A stretch of DNA of 64,000 nucleotides from an uncultured Pelagibacteraceae bacterium (GCA_902615445.1 CACMOQ010000005.1:37140-101139), one strand, 5' to 3'. Positions 1 to 11,622 are shown, numbered from the stretch's first letter. Made by a program: numbers and translations. Notes: generated by a model from the sequence alone, not told the origin.

Positions 1-1008
1 GATAGAAAGAACACATGATAATCCCTCCTTAATATCATCACCAGTAATTGCTAATTTATTTTTTTTTAAAAGATTGTGCTCATTAGCATATTTATTTATA
101 ACTCTGGTAAGGGCACTTCTAAAACCTAAAACATGTGTACCACCATCTTTTTGATTAATATTGTTTGTATATGCGAATAAATCTTCTATATAACCCGCAT
201 TCCATTTTAAAGAACACTCTATTTCAATACTCTCTTTTTTTCCTTCTACATAAACAGCTTTTTTAAAAAGGTCATTGCCATTTTTATTTTTTAGTTTTTC
301 TTTCTTTTCGTTTAAAAATTCTACGTATTCTAGAATTCCTCCATCATATTTAAATACAAGCTCTTTTTCTTTTTTATTATTCAAGTCATTAAATGTAATT
401 TTAATTCCTTTGTTTAAAAAAGCTAATTCTCTTATTCTTTTAATAATTGTATTTGCATTAAATTTTATTGATGAAAAAATTTCTTTTGAGGGTAAAAAAG
501 TAATTTCGGTTCCTGTTTCTTTAGATTTTCCTATTGTTTTGAGAGCTGCTTTTGCAGTTCCATTAATAAACTCAATAAAATACTTTTTTCCATCTCTATT
601 AATTTCAAGTTTAAGTTTTTCGGAGAGTGCATTTACAACAGAAACTCCAACACCATGAAGACCTCCGGAGACCTTGTAGGAATCGTGGTCAAATTTACCA
701 CCTGCATGAAGTTGAGTCATAATTACCTCAGCAGCTGATTTTTTTTCACCTTTATGCATATCAACAGGTATTCCCCTACCATCATCTCTAATGGTAACAG
801 TTTCATCAGAATTAAGTCTTACATCTATATTTTTACAATAACCTGCTAAAGCTTCATCTATTGAATTGTCGATTACCTCATAAATCATATGATGTAATCC
901 AGTTCCATCGTCAGTATCGCCAATATACATACCTGGCCTTTTTCTTACTGCCTCAAGTCCTTTTAAAACTTTAATAGAGTCTGCTTGGTATAATGCTTTT
1001 TTTTTCAT
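1..1008 (-). CDS. gyrB: DNA gyrase subunit B, N-terminal part (runs off left edge)
   Basis: Reverse-strand translation from ATG at 1008 gives MKKKALYQADSIKVLKGLEAVRKRPGMYIGDTDDGTGLHHMIYEVIDNSIDEALAGYC..., the GyrB GHKL ATPase signature; open to position 1. Not in the ORF track because it is truncated. Confidence 0.96.
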   Translation of the reverse strand, partial: MKKKALYQADSIKVLKGLEAVRKRPGMYIGDTDDGTGLHHMIYEVIDNSIDEALAGYCKNIDVRLNSDETVTIRDDGRGIPVDMHKGEKKSAAEVIMTQLHAGGKFDHDSYKVSGGLHGVGVSVVNALSEKLKLEINRDGKKYFIEFINGTAKAALKTIGKSKETGTEITFLPSKEIFSSIKFNANTIIKRIRELAFLNKGIKITFNDLNNKKEKELVFKYDGGILEYVEFLNEKKEKLKNKNGNDLFKKAVYVEGKKESIEIECSLKWNAGYIEDLFAYTNNINQKDGGTHVLGFRSALTRVINKYANEHNLLKKNKLAITGDDIKEGLSCVLSI

Positions 1009-1123
1009 TTTTTAAAATTATGGAAAAAAAAATTATATCACTTTTTAACAAAATTTGTTTAATTAAAATATTTAAATCCTAAAATCTTAGTCGAATAAGG
1101 CTTAAAAATTAAGCATTATTTGT

Positions 1124-1213
1124 TGGCGGAGATGGTAGGATTCGAACCTACGGTACTCGCTAAAGTACACACACTTTCCAAGCGTGCTGTTTAAACCACT
1201 CACACACATCTCC
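1124..1213 (-). tRNA. tRNA-Ser (anticodon GGA)
   Basis: Reverse complement GGAGATGTGTGTGAGTGGTTTAAACAGCACGCTTGGAAAGTGTGTGTACTTTAGCGAGTACCGTAGGTTCGAATCCTACCATCTCCGCCA: class II tRNA with long variable arm, GGTTCGAATCC T-arm, GGA anticodon, encoded CCA. Confidence 0.95.
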
Positions 1214-1252
1214 TTTTAAATTAATTTCAAATTACATAATATTTTAGTATTA

Positions 1253-2233
1253 TCAGACTTTGTTTTTTTCATAACATTTCTTATACATATAATTATGTTT
1301 CAAACTCCTTAAATAGAATCTTGATAAATTTTTTATTATTAATTTAACTAATCCAAACCATGTTTGATTTCTGTTAAGCATTCCATAGCTTTTCTTATTG
1401 ATGTGAGTATGTTCATACGTAATATGTTTAAAATTAAGTATCCTAATTAATGTAATTTGATATTTATTTAATTGGCCATCTAAACCAAACCTTAGAGTTA
1501 ATATAGGTTTCTGCTTAGTGTTTTTTAATAAACAAGTTGATTGTCCTATTAATTCGAATTCAGAAAACATTGATCCATTGTATTCTTTATGTTTATTAAA
1601 AATACTTGACAAAATTATTTCTGATATTTTTAAAGGCATAGTCTCTTTACCATAGTTTAGATCGCTAAATAATTTTTTTTCTAAAAAAGATAGTTCGTTT
1701 GGAGTAATGCTGGCGAACTGTACTAAAAAGGATAAATGATATTTTGGCAAAGATTTCAGAATGTTTTTATTTGTCATATAATATTGTTTATGAAATTCAT
1801 TAAAGGTTCCATATTGGATTGAATGATTATCTTTAAAAAAGTCAATTTTTTTTATCATAATTGTATCAGCATCCCATATAACAATACTTTGCTTTTTTTT
1901 TTTAATAAAATCTATTGCAAATGAAATTTTTAAAACTTGTTGATAATACCAATTTAATCTTTTTCTAAATTCAAAACTATAATTAATATTTTTTGAGTAT
2001 TCTAAAAAAATTTCTGTAAATTTGTCTTTTGATAACAGTTCATTTTCATCTATAATTTCTATTTCTTTATGAAAAAGAGCCTCTTTAAAAAAATGTAGTT
2101 CCTTAGAGGGACAAATAACATAGATTTTTAGATGATGGTAAAATTTTTTCAAATTATGATAATTTTTTAAAATTAAATGAATATTACCTTTTAAAGAAAT
2201 CTGACAAAAATTAGTGATATTTGAATTTTTCAA
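1253..2233 (-). CDS. Putative glycosyltransferase (DUF6492-like)
   Basis: 326-aa ORF; 'LNWYYQQVLKISFAI...SIVIWDADTIMIKKIDFF' resembles the nucleotide-sugar-binding DxD region of DUF6492-type glycosyltransferases; lies in a glycan gene cluster. Confidence 0.6.
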   Translation of the reverse strand: MKNSNITNFCQISLKGNIHLILKNYHNLKKFYHHLKIYVICPSKELHFFKEALFHKEIEIIDENELLSKDKFTEIFLEYSKNINYSFEFRKRLNWYYQQVLKISFAIDFIKKKKQSIVIWDADTIMIKKIDFFKDNHSIQYGTFNEFHKQYYMTNKNILKSLPKYHLSFLVQFASITPNELSFLEKKLFSDLNYGKETMPLKISEIILSSIFNKHKEYNGSMFSEFELIGQSTCLLKNTKQKPILTLRFGLDGQLNKYQITLIRILNFKHITYEHTHINKKSYGMLNRNQTWFGLVKLIIKNLSRFYLRSLKHNYMYKKCYEKNKV

Positions 2234-2235
2234 AA

Positions 2236-2946
2236 TTACTTTTTTATAATTTGATTCAGTTTTCTTATATTTAGAGAAGAGTCAAAAGGCATTCCAGTGT
2301 TGTTAATTTTTTTTAAGAAGATCTTTTTTATATTTTTCTTATCTTTTTTTACAAAATCAAAAACAAATTTGGGCTTACCACCCAAATTTATAATTCCTTT
2401 TTTATTTATAAGTTTAAATAAAATTTTAACTGCATCTTCATGATACATAAAACTTGTTTTCACATTTCCGAAAGCTTTTTCATGCACAAAAGGTTTTTCA
2501 GTCATACACGCTCTTATAATTAAAGAATTTTTATACAATTGAACTGATGCTTCACCACCCAATTTTGACCAAGCATAATTATTAACTGGTAACAAAGGAT
2601 CACTTTCTCGGTAATTTCCTTTTAAACCAGGGTAAACATAATTAGTTGAAAAATAAATTAACTTAATTTTTTTTTCTGAACATGCATTGGTCACATTAGC
2701 GGTTCCAATTATATTTAAATTTATACTTTTTTTTATATCAATTACGTGGATTTTCATCGGTCTAGATAATCCAGCGAGGTGTATTAAAATATCTGGTTTT
2801 TTTCTAGCTAAATAACTTTTAATACTTTTAATACTCAAAATGTTTAATTGTTTTTTATTAGGAAAAAAAATTTTATGTTTCGTATTATGCCTTTTTAATA
2901 AATTACCGAATCTACCTGTTCCACCAGTTACAACTATCTTTTTCAT
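2236..2946 (-). CDS. NAD(P)-dependent sugar-nucleotide epimerase/reductase (RmlD-like SDR)
   Basis: Rossmann start MKKIVVTGGTGRFGNLL, LIHLAGLSRP, FSTNYVYPGLKGNYRESDPLLPVNNYAWSKLGGE (YxxxK motif); adjacent to rfbC. Confidence 0.8.
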   Translation of the reverse strand: MKKIVVTGGTGRFGNLLKRHNTKHKIFFPNKKQLNILSIKSIKSYLARKKPDILIHLAGLSRPMKIHVIDIKKSINLNIIGTANVTNACSEKKIKLIYFSTNYVYPGLKGNYRESDPLLPVNNYAWSKLGGEASVQLYKNSLIIRACMTEKPFVHEKAFGNVKTSFMYHEDAVKILFKLINKKGIINLGGKPKFVFDFVKKDKKNIKKIFLKKINNTGMPFDSSLNIRKLNQIIKK

Positions 2947-3461
2947 GTTTTAAAAAAATTTAAATCTTCGCCATTTTTATCTTTATTTGATAAAATCGGA
3001 CTTTTAACAGGCCATCTTATGTTCAAAGTTTTATCATTCCACTTTAAAGTTTTTTCACTTTTACTATTCCGATAAGTCGAACATTTATAATTAACTGTGC
3101 ATTTATTTGACAAACATAGAAAACCGTGTGCAAAACCCTTAGGTATATAAAGGGAAAAATCCGAGTCTTCCGAAATAATCAAAGAGTAATATTTACCAAA
3201 AGTACGAGATTTTTTTCTTAAATCTACTGCAACATCAAAGATTTTACCATGAGTGACCGTTATTAATTTTGCCTGTGAATGTTTTGTCTGAACATGAAGA
3301 CCTCTTAAAACGCCTTTTTTTGATTTTGACATAACATCAAAGACAAAGTTTTTTTTTAAAATCCTTCTTTGGTACACTTCTTTTAAAGAGCCTCTACTAT
3401 CTTTAAAAATTTTTGTTTTTAAAATTATTAAGCCTTCTATTTTTGTTTTTTTTATAAACAT
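2943..3461 (-). CDS. rfbC: dTDP-4-dehydrorhamnose 3,5-epimerase family protein
   Basis: 172 aa; 'DSRGSLKEVY', 'SKKGVLRGLHVQTKHSQAKLITVTHGKIFDVAVDLRKKSRTFGKYYSLIIS', 'LYIPKGFAHGFLCLS' are RmlC signatures. Confidence 0.92.
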   Translation of the reverse strand: MFIKKTKIEGLIILKTKIFKDSRGSLKEVYQRRILKKNFVFDVMSKSKKGVLRGLHVQTKHSQAKLITVTHGKIFDVAVDLRKKSRTFGKYYSLIISEDSDFSLYIPKGFAHGFLCLSNKCTVNYKCSTYRNSKSEKTLKWNDKTLNIRWPVKSPILSNKDKNGEDLNFFKT

Positions 3462-3485
3462 CTTCTAAATCATAAATTAAAAATC

Positions 3486-4301
3486 TCAAAAATTTTCATT
3501 TTCATAAAAAACCCATCTCCAATTCAAACTTTTCGTATACTTTTTAAACCAAAAAGATAAATATCTTTCTGCTAAGTATGCATACAGCCTTTTGGTATCA
3601 TATCCTTTTAAAACTTCAAAACCAAAAATCTTTTCACATTCAAATAACCAAGCGAACAGATCTTCAAACCATTTGTTCATTATATGGCTTTTAGAAATAA
3701 ACATAATATGTGGATTAAAAGAGTAATTATCATTTATGAATTCTTTAAAATCACTTCTGTCTTGAACATTTAAAACGTCAATTGCTTTATCAATATTTCC
3801 ATACCCATGATGCATATCAAAATGAAATTTTATTGATTGTTTTTTTTCAAAAAAAAACGGTAAAGGGTTTTTAATTAATGACCTAAAGCCTCTTTTAATC
3901 ATTTTAATCTTTTTGATTTTATTTACACTAATTGGATCACATATAATTGCTTCGATATTTTCCCACTCCTTTTTAGGAGCTTCTAAAATTCTGTCATTAA
4001 TTTTTTCACTATGATCTGATGTTTGTTGATTTGTTTTTGACCAGAATCTTCTTTTTTGGCAAAAACCTATCCAATTGGGGTTATTGAGATCTAATTTATT
4101 TTTCCAATACCAATATTGAAAAGTAAGTTCTGAGTAATATTTTTCTTTTGAAAAAATATTTATTTTATTATCACACTTTAAGTAACCATCAGGTGCTTTT
4201 TCCTGACCTACCCAACAAAGTTTATAGGACGAATTTTCTAAGAATTTTATTCGTTTGTTTGTAATACAAAATAGTTCTAATTGAATATTATCTTTTTTCA
4301 T
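3486..4301 (-). CDS. Hypothetical protein, DUF4422-like capsular/glycan-modification protein
   Basis: 'YYSELTFQYWYWKNKLDLNNPNWIGFCQKRRFW' resembles the conserved motif of DUF4422 proteins in polysaccharide clusters. Confidence 0.5.
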   Translation of the reverse strand: MKKDNIQLELFCITNKRIKFLENSSYKLCWVGQEKAPDGYLKCDNKINIFSKEKYYSELTFQYWYWKNKLDLNNPNWIGFCQKRRFWSKTNQQTSDHSEKINDRILEAPKKEWENIEAIICDPISVNKIKKIKMIKRGFRSLIKNPLPFFFEKKQSIKFHFDMHHGYGNIDKAIDVLNVQDRSDFKEFINDNYSFNPHIMFISKSHIMNKWFEDLFAWLFECEKIFGFEVLKGYDTKRLYAYLAERYLSFWFKKYTKSLNWRWVFYENENF

Positions 4302-4307
4302 CTATTT

Positions 4308-5123
4308 TTAATTAACAATCCATTTTTTGAACTTTTCTTTATTATCTAAAATATAGTTCGGAAATTTGTAGTTTAAATTTACAGGTTTATAGTTTTCTTT
4401 TCTTCCGATTATGTCTTTACCATTATTAACTCTGTCTTTTATCTCTTCTAGATTAAGAAATTTTTCATCAATTTTTTCTTTAAATACGTATGGATCATTG
4501 GTTTCACATAAATTTTTGTACTTATATAGAAGTTTTTCAGGGCTCTTTAGATTACAAAAATGCCATCCTCCATCTTCAATAATGTTGTTTAATCTTAGTT
4601 TGTCTATTCTCCAAAAGGGTCTTTTTTTAAACTTTAAATCTCTTAACCACTGAGGAGATTTTAAATGTTTTTTTACACATATTCTGCTTCCAAACCAAAA
4701 TGGATTTAGTTGACTTTGTAAATTTATTTTATAATAAAAATGCATTTGTTTAAAAACAGCAAATTTCATACTCTTTTTGAATTCTTTTATTTTATTTGGA
4801 TTTGGAATTTCATCTAAATCTGAAATAATAATTAAATCATCTTTATCAGCTTTTTCTATACCTTTTAAGATACAGTTCCTTTGGTAATTTTCTCTTAAAT
4901 AAGGATTATCCCCTTCAGGCATATCTGATATTTTTACGTAGATAATCTTTTCTTTAAACTTTTGAAATTTTAAAATATCAAAATTAAAATTTTTATGATT
5001 ATTTTGCCAAGTTTTATTACTTTCAACAATTACAAAGTAATCAACAAATTCATTTAAGATATTAAGTCTTATATCAAGTAAGAAATCTTCATCTAAATAG
5101 GAAAAACAATCGTAAGTTTTCAT
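4308..5123 (-). CDS. Glycosyltransferase family 17-like protein
   Basis: 'KTYDCFSYLDEDFLLDIRLNILNEFVDYFVIVESNKTWQNNHK', 'IISDLDEIPNP' and 'GGWHFCNL' are GT17 (beta-1,4-mannosyl-glycoprotein GlcNAc-transferase-like) motifs. Confidence 0.8.
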   Translation of the reverse strand: MKTYDCFSYLDEDFLLDIRLNILNEFVDYFVIVESNKTWQNNHKNFNFDILKFQKFKEKIIYVKISDMPEGDNPYLRENYQRNCILKGIEKADKDDLIIISDLDEIPNPNKIKEFKKSMKFAVFKQMHFYYKINLQSQLNPFWFGSRICVKKHLKSPQWLRDLKFKKRPFWRIDKLRLNNIIEDGGWHFCNLKSPEKLLYKYKNLCETNDPYVFKEKIDEKFLNLEEIKDRVNNGKDIIGRKENYKPVNLNYKFPNYILDNKEKFKKWIVN

Positions 5124-5124
5124 G

Positions 5125-6933
5125 CTATTTTTCTTTATTAATCTTTAGTACACCAATAAAAGCTTCTTGTGGTATTTCAACCCTTCCAAATTGTTTTGAT
5201 CTAGCCTTGCCTTTTTTTTGCTTCTCCAACAATTTCCTTTTTCGATCAGTAGCTCCTCCACCATGAATTTTGGTCAAAACATCCTTTTTAAAGCCTTTAA
5301 TTGTTTCACGAGCAATTATTTTACCACCAATAGCAGCTTGAACAGGTATCATAAAATTATGTCTTGGTATCAAATCTTTTAGTTTTTCACAAACTTCCCT
5401 TCCCGTTCTTTGAGCAAAATCCTTATGTATCATCATCGCGAGTGCATCAACAGGTTCGCCATTGACTAATATACTAAGTTTAACTAAATCTCCCTCTCTA
5501 TGCTCAATTATTTCATAATCAAAGCTAGCATATCCACTTGTCATTGATTTTAGTCTATCGTTAAAATCAAATACAACTTCGTTTAAGGGGAGTTCGTAAC
5601 TTAAAACTGCTCTATTACCCGAATAACCAAGATTAATTTGTATACCTCTTTTATCCTGACATAATTTAATAATTGATCCCAAATATTCATCTGGAGTAAT
5701 GATCGTAGCTTTGATCCACGGTTCCTCAATATACTTTATAAAAGTTGGATCTGGTAGACTTGAAGGATTTTGTAAATTAATTATATCACCATTATTTAAA
5801 TTTATTTTGTAAACTACCCCAGGAGTTGTAGTGAGCAAGTTAACGTCGAATTCTCTTTCCAATCTCTCAGTGATTATTTCGAGATGAAGTAAGCCTAAAA
5901 ATCCACATCTAAAACCTAGTCCAAGAGCCGATGATGACTCGGCTTCAAATGAAAAACTTGCATCATTTAATTGTAATTTTCCAAGTCCATCTTTTAATTT
6001 TTGATATTCTGAGCTATCAACTGGAAATAATCCACAAAAAACCACTGGTTTACTTGGTTTAAATCCTGGTAAAGCCTCAACATTCGGTTTTGATGCATCA
6101 CAAATTGTATCACCGACTTTTGTTTCTGATAACACTTTTATGCCAGTGATAATGAAGCCGATTTCTCCAGTTTTTAGTTCATCTATATCTTTGGGTTTCG
6201 GGGTAAATACACCAACTTTTTCAACAATATAATCCCGGTTGGTAGATAGCATTTTAATTTTCATGTTTTTTGAAATTCTACCATTTATTACTCTCACTAG
6301 GATTACTACTCCCAAATAAGTATCGTACCAACTATCAACTAATAAACATTTTAAATTTTCATTTTCATTCCCTTTTGGTCCTGGTAATTGATTGATTATT
6401 TGTTCTAAAATATCCTCAATACCCTCACCTGTTTTTCCTGAACATGGAACTGCATTTTCTGTATCAATTCCGATTACATCCTCAATTTGTTTTTTTGTTT
6501 TCTCTAAATCTGATGCAGGTAAATCTATTTTATTTAGCACAGGTATTATTTCGTGATTAATCTCTAGTGCTTGGTAAACATTGGCTAAGGTCTGAGCTTC
6601 GACACCTTGTGTGCTATCGACTATCAATATTGATCCCTCACATGCGTATAATGATCTGCTTACTTCATAACTAAAATCTACATGTCCAGGAGTATCAATT
6701 ATATTCAAAACATAATTTTTTCCATCTTTAGCTTTATAGTTCAATTTTACAGTTTGAGCTTTAATAGTAATACCTCTTTCTCTTTCTATATCCATTGAGT
6801 CGAGAACTTGTGCTTTCATTTCTCGTTCTGTTAAACCACCACAATTATGGATGATTCTGTCAGCTATTGTTGATTTGCCATGATCAATATGAGCAATAAT
6901 TGCAAAATTTCTTATATTATCAATGGAGCTCAT
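5125..6933 (-). CDS. lepA: Elongation factor 4 (translation GTPase LepA)
   Basis: 602 aa; [39 protein letters not shown]-terminal [29 protein letters not shown]. Confidence 0.98.
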   Translation of the reverse strand: MSSIDNIRNFAIIAHIDHGKSTIADRIIHNCGGLTEREMKAQVLDSMDIERERGITIKAQTVKLNYKAKDGKNYVLNIIDTPGHVDFSYEVSRSLYACEGSILIVDSTQGVEAQTLANVYQALEINHEIIPVLNKIDLPASDLEKTKKQIEDVIGIDTENAVPCSGKTGEGIEDILEQIINQLPGPKGNENENLKCLLVDSWYDTYLGVVILVRVINGRISKNMKIKMLSTNRDYIVEKVGVFTPKPKDIDELKTGEIGFIITGIKVLSETKVGDTICDASKPNVEALPGFKPSKPVVFCGLFPVDSSEYQKLKDGLGKLQLNDASFSFEAESSSALGLGFRCGFLGLLHLEIITERLEREFDVNLLTTTPGVVYKINLNNGDIINLQNPSSLPDPTFIKYIEEPWIKATIITPDEYLGSIIKLCQDKRGIQINLGYSGNRAVLSYELPLNEVVFDFNDRLKSMTSGYASFDYEIIEHREGDLVKLSILVNGEPVDALAMMIHKDFAQRTGREVCEKLKDLIPRHNFMIPVQAAIGGKIIARETIKGFKKDVLTKIHGGGATDRKRKLLEKQKKGKARSKQFGRVEIPQEAFIGVLKINKEK

Positions 6934-6942
6934 TTAAATTTT

Positions 6943-9351
6943 TTAAGATCGAATTTTAGCACCAGTTTTATTTTCAACTGTTTTAATGATTAAATTATTA
7001 ATTTTTTCTAAATCATTATCATTCAAAGTTTTTTCTTTGGACTGGATCGTAATGTTAATTGCTATAGATTTTTGATTTTCTGGAATATTTTCACCCTCAT
7101 AAACATCAAATACTCTTATATTACTAATAAGTTTTTGATCTATATTTGAAATGACATTAATAAGATCTTGAGCTTTTAAATCTTTGCTTACTACAAATGC
7201 AAAATCTCTTTCTGATTTCTGAAAATCGGAAACTTCAAATTTTCTTTTTTGGTTATTTAAAGTTTTATCAGTAAGTTTTAAATTATCCATAAAAATTTCA
7301 AAACCTACTAAAGACTCTGTTTTTAAGTCTATTTTTTTTAAAATGTTAGGATGAATTTCGCCAAAATAAGCTATTGGATGATCTTTATCTTGATTTAAAA
7401 ATAATCTACCTGATTTTCCTGGATGATAATAATTAGGTGTCTTGTCATCTATAAAAAACTTGTCTGAGCTATATCCTGCCTCAACTAATGTTTGAACTAC
7501 ATCTCGTTTAACATCGAATACATCTATATCTCTCTCCTCATCAATCCAAGAAAGTCTAGATTTTTTACCTGCTGATAGACCACAAATCACGGTATTTTGT
7601 TCACCTGGATTAGGGCCAGAAAAAATAGGACCGATTTCAAATATTGACAAATCTTTAAAGCCTCTATCTAAATTTTTTCTCATATACATAATTAAATTTG
7701 AATATATTGAGTTTCTTAATACATTTAATTCCGAGCTTATTGGATTTATAATTCTGATATCTTCACATTTGCTTTTAAAATGATCATTATAATTTGAGTC
7801 CGAAAATGACCATGTGATTGCCTCTAAGTATCCCTTTGAAGCAATAGATCTTTGCAAAAAATGAAACAGCTTTTGAGATTTCGTTAAAGTAGACCTTGTC
7901 CTTTCCTTTATTGGGTCTACAATTTTTATTTTATCAAAACCACTTATTCTTACTAACTCTTCTACAATATCAATCTCTTGCATAATATCTGGTCTCCACG
8001 ATGGGATAGTTAATGAAAAAAATTTTCCTTCTTTTTTGGTTTTAAAACCAAGACTCTCTAAAATCTTTACCATCTCTCTGTTGGAAATTTTAAATCCTGA
8101 TATTTTCTCGAATAAGTTTGGATTGAATAAAATTTTGTTTATTTTATAATTTTCAGTTTTCTGAATATCTATTTTGCTAATTTCGCCACCACATATTTCC
8201 TTTATTAAAGATGCTGCTTTATTTAATCCTTCTTTGATAGATAGTGGGTCAATACCTCTTTCAAATCTAAACTTCGCATCCGTATCAATATTTAATTTTT
8301 TTGCAGTATTTCTTATTGATCGAGGTTTGAAATATGCAGATTCTAATAGTATATTTTTTGTGTCAAGTTCTGTTCCTGATCTTGTTCCACCAATAATACC
8401 TCCCAATCCTAAAACGCCATTCGCATCACTGATTACACACATGTCTTTTTCTAATTTATAACTTTTGTTATCAAGGGCTGTAAATTCCTCTCCACTTTTT
8501 GAATTTCTTATAATCAAACCTTTTTCAATTTTATCTGCATCATATGCATGTAATGGCCGATTAATATCGAGCATTATGTAATTTGTAATATCAACTATGG
8601 CTGAAATTGGTTTTTGACCAACTGAAATAAGCTTATTTTTTAACCACTGCGGACTTTCAGCATTTTTTACATTCTTTATTAAACAACTTCCGAAAGCAGA
8701 GCATGTTTGATTTTTTTCTTTATTAATTTTTACCTTTAAAGAATGTTTTATATTTGATTTAATTTTTTTTTGTTTTAAGTTTATTAACTTTCCAAAACCT
8801 GAAGCTGCTAGATCTCTCGCTATTCCTCTTACACCAAGACAGTCTGGTCTATTTGGTGTGATCGATAAATCAATTGTATTAGTTTTTGACTCTAAAAAAT
8901 AACGGCGGCCGATTTTTTTTTGATATTTAGAAGTTGATAATTCAACAATTCCCTCACTTTCATTTGACAAATTCAACTCCGACTCAGAACATAGCATCCC
9001 GTGAGAAATCACATCTCTGATTTTAGCAACAACTAGTTTTGTTTGAGTTTTGGGAATTATTGCTCCTGGAGGTGCATATATAGTGATTAATCCCTCTCTA
9101 GCATTGGAAGCACCACATACAATTTTTTTAAGCTCCCCTTTTCCAATATCAACATCACAGATTTTAAGTCTATCAGCATTTGGGTGTTTCTCTGTTTTAA
9201 TTACTTTAGCAATTTTGAATAATTCTATCCCTGGTGATAAATCTTCAACAGTTTCTACCTCTAACCCGATATTGGTAAGTTGTTTTAAAAGATCTTTTTC
9301 TTTTAAATTAATCTTTAAATGTTTTTTCAACCAATCAAAGGTGATTTTCAT
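6943..9351 (-). CDS. pheT: Phenylalanine--tRNA ligase beta subunit
   Basis: 802 aa; [12 protein letters not shown] start, tRNA-binding domain, B3/B4 and B5 domains, FDX-ACB C-terminus. Confidence 0.98.
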   Translation of the reverse strand: MKITFDWLKKHLKINLKEKDLLKQLTNIGLEVETVEDLSPGIELFKIAKVIKTEKHPNADRLKICDVDIGKGELKKIVCGASNAREGLITIYAPPGAIIPKTQTKLVVAKIRDVISHGMLCSESELNLSNESEGIVELSTSKYQKKIGRRYFLESKTNTIDLSITPNRPDCLGVRGIARDLAASGFGKLINLKQKKIKSNIKHSLKVKINKEKNQTCSAFGSCLIKNVKNAESPQWLKNKLISVGQKPISAIVDITNYIMLDINRPLHAYDADKIEKGLIIRNSKSGEEFTALDNKSYKLEKDMCVISDANGVLGLGGIIGGTRSGTELDTKNILLESAYFKPRSIRNTAKKLNIDTDAKFRFERGIDPLSIKEGLNKAASLIKEICGGEISKIDIQKTENYKINKILFNPNLFEKISGFKISNREMVKILESLGFKTKKEGKFFSLTIPSWRPDIMQEIDIVEELVRISGFDKIKIVDPIKERTRSTLTKSQKLFHFLQRSIASKGYLEAITWSFSDSNYNDHFKSKCEDIRIINPISSELNVLRNSIYSNLIMYMRKNLDRGFKDLSIFEIGPIFSGPNPGEQNTVICGLSAGKKSRLSWIDEERDIDVFDVKRDVVQTLVEAGYSSDKFFIDDKTPNYYHPGKSGRLFLNQDKDHPIAYFGEIHPNILKKIDLKTESLVGFEIFMDNLKLTDKTLNNQKRKFEVSDFQKSERDFAFVVSKDLKAQDLINVISNIDQKLISNIRVFDVYEGENIPENQKSIAINITIQSKEKTLNDNDLEKINNLIIKTVENKTGAKIRS

Positions 9352-10415
9352 CTGCTCAATCCTCTATAATTTGTTGGAACATCTAAAGGGTCAAAGCCAA
9401 AATGATTTAGCCATCTATAATCACAATCAAAAAAAGCTCTTAAATCGTTGATACCATATTTCAACATTGCCAACCTATCTATACCAATACCAAAAGCATA
9501 GCCCTGGTACTTTGATGAGTCTACTTTGACATTTTTTAATACATTGGGATGTACCATTCCACATCCCAAAATTTCTAACCATTTATCACCCTCACCTATA
9601 ACTATTTTTCCATCTTTTATTTCATAACCAATATCAACTTCTGCAGATGGTTCTGTAAAAGGGAAATGACTCGGTCTAAATCTCATCTTAATTTTTTTTA
9701 TCTCAAAAAATTCTTTTATAAAATAATTCAGACAACCTTTTAAGTGACCCATAGTAATATCTTTATCTATGTGAAGACCCTCAACTTGGTGAAACATCGG
9801 TGAATGGGTTTGATCGCTATCTGATCTATAAGTTCTTCCAGGTGCAATTATCTTAAAAGGAGGTTTATCTTTAAGCATAGTTCTAATCTGGACAGGAGAA
9901 GTGTGTGTTCTTAACAACTTTTCTTTTTTTTCATCTAAATAGAATGTGTCATGCATATCCCTTGCGGGATGATTGTCTGGGGTATTTAGTGCAGTAAAAT
10001 TATTATACTCATTTTCAACATCTGGACCCTCTTCAACGCTAAAACCTATTTCAGAAAAAATAGATGAAATTTCATCAATCGTTTGTGAGACTGGATGTAT
10101 TTTTCCTTGAACAAAAGTTCTCTCTGGTAAAGTGATATCAACTTTTTCTTTTTCTAGTTTTTTATTTATTTCCACACTTTGTATTTCATTTATTTTGAAA
10201 TTAATCTGATTTTGTAATTCATCTTTTATTAAATTTAATTCTGATGCAAATTTTTTTTTCTCACTCTCAGAAATAGTTCCTATTTTTTTAAATTGTGATG
10301 AAATTAAACCATTTTTTCCAAATAGATTGGTTTTGATTTCATTTATCTCTGATAAACTCAATTTTTTTTCTAGTTTTAAAAGAAAATCATCTTTAATTTT
10401 TTTAAGATCAGACAT
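9348..10415 (-). CDS. pheS: Phenylalanine--tRNA ligase alpha subunit
   Basis: 355 aa; [50 protein letters not shown]. Confidence 0.98.
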   Translation of the reverse strand: MSDLKKIKDDFLLKLEKKLSLSEINEIKTNLFGKNGLISSQFKKIGTISESEKKKFASELNLIKDELQNQINFKINEIQSVEINKKLEKEKVDITLPERTFVQGKIHPVSQTIDEISSIFSEIGFSVEEGPDVENEYNNFTALNTPDNHPARDMHDTFYLDEKKEKLLRTHTSPVQIRTMLKDKPPFKIIAPGRTYRSDSDQTHSPMFHQVEGLHIDKDITMGHLKGCLNYFIKEFFEIKKIKMRFRPSHFPFTEPSAEVDIGYEIKDGKIVIGEGDKWLEILGCGMVHPNVLKNVKVDSSKYQGYAFGIGIDRLAMLKYGINDLRAFFDCDYRWLNHFGFDPLDVPTNYRGLSR

Positions 10416-10458
10416 CTTTACAGATTATTTCTTAACTAAAATAAAACAATAGTGAAGA

Positions 10459-10815
10459 TTAATTTAATGCAGATTGGGCTTTTTGGACAATAGTTTTAAA
10501 GGCTTCTGGGCTATCATAGGCTATCTCAGCTAGAATCTTCCTATCAATTTTTATACCAGATTTGTTTAGTCCGTTAATAAACTTTGAATATGTCAATCCC
10601 TCAGCTCTCACACCAGCGTTAATTCTTTGTATCCATAATGATTTGAAATCTCTTTTTTTATTTCTTCGATCTCTATAGGCATATTGCATTGCCTTTTCCA
10701 TTGCCTGTCTAGCAGCCCTAATAGTATTTTTTCTCCTACCCCACTGACCTTTGACCGCTTTCAAGACTTTCTTGTGTTTTGCTTTACTAGTAACCCCTCT
10801 TTTTACTCTAGCCAT
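10459..10815 (-). CDS. rplT: 50S ribosomal protein L20
   Basis: 118 aa; [67 protein letters not shown]. Confidence 0.98.
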   Translation of the reverse strand: MARVKRGVTSKAKHKKVLKAVKGQWGRRKNTIRAARQAMEKAMQYAYRDRRNKKRDFKSLWIQRINAGVRAEGLTYSKFINGLNKSGIKIDRKILAEIAYDSPEAFKTIVQKAQSALN

Positions 10816-10816
10816 T

Positions 10817-11023
10817 TTATCCTCTTAAACTGTAAGGCATGTAAGATTTAACTATTTTGCTATCTTGTTTTGACATTACAGTTGTGCCTCTTAATTTTCT
10901 AATTTGAGAATTTGTTCTCTTAATCATGCCATGCCTCTTACCGGCTTGAGCCGTTATAACTTTACCTTTAGCAGATATTTTAAATCTTTTTTTTGCTGAG
11001 CTTTTTGTTTTAAGTTTTGGCAT
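10817..11023 (-). CDS. rpmI: 50S ribosomal protein L35
   Basis: 68 aa; [22 protein letters not shown]; rpmI-rplT order. Confidence 0.97.
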   Translation of the reverse strand: MPKLKTKSSAKKRFKISAKGKVITAQAGKRHGMIKRTNSQIRKLRGTTVMSKQDSKIVKSYMPYSLRG

Positions 11024-11076
11024 AATTGAGCGAGGTTATACAAAGAATGAATAAAATTTACAACCTATATTAAGGC

Positions 11077-11622
11077 TTATAATGGCTGAATAACCATAAT
11101 CATTTGCTTTCCATCAAATTTTGGATGTAATTCCACTTTACCAATATCTTTCATATCTTCTTTAATTTTAGTCATTAATTCGTTACCTAGGTGAGAGTGC
11201 TGAAGTTCCCGACCTTTAAATCTGATAGTAAATTTTACTTTATCTCCTTTTGCTATAAATTTTTTAGCATTTTTAACTTTAAACTCATAATCATGGGTCT
11301 CTGTTACTGGTCGCATTTTTATTTCTTTCAAGGAAATAATCTTTTGTTTTTTTTTTGCCAAGTTTGCTTTTTTTTGGGCATCATATTTAAATTTTCCCAT
11401 ATCCATTATTTTGCATACTGGTGGATTTGCATTTGGTGCTATTTCAATTAGATCTAGTCCTTGATTTTTTGCCATTGATATAGCCTCATTGGTATTTAAT
11501 ATGCCTAAGTTTTCTCCATCTCTTGTGATTACCTGTACATCAGGTGATGAGATTCTATTGTTAAAACGAGGGCCCCTCTCTTTTGTTCTTCTTTGGAAAT
11601 AATTTTGTTTGGAGTCTGCCAC
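11077..11622 (-). CDS. infC: Translation initiation factor IF-3 (GTG start directly after thrS stop)
   Basis: 181 aa; 'RDGENLGILNTNEAISMAKNQGLDLIEIAPNANPPVCKIMDMGKFKYDAQKK'. Confidence 0.97.
   Translation of the reverse strand: MADSKQNYFQRRTKERGPRFNNRISSPDVQVITRDGENLGILNTNEAISMAKNQGLDLIEIAPNANPPVCKIMDMGKFKYDAQKKANLAKKKQKIISLKEIKMRPVTETHDYEFKVKNAKKFIAKGDKVKFTIRFKGRELQHSHLGNELMTKIKEDMKDIGKVELHPKFDGKQMIMVIQPL

Noticed and set aside
275-658. Plus-strand ORF of 127 aa
   Set aside because: Antisense to gyrB; Phe/Ser-rich low-complexity translation typical of the reverse complement of a Lys-rich AT-rich gene.
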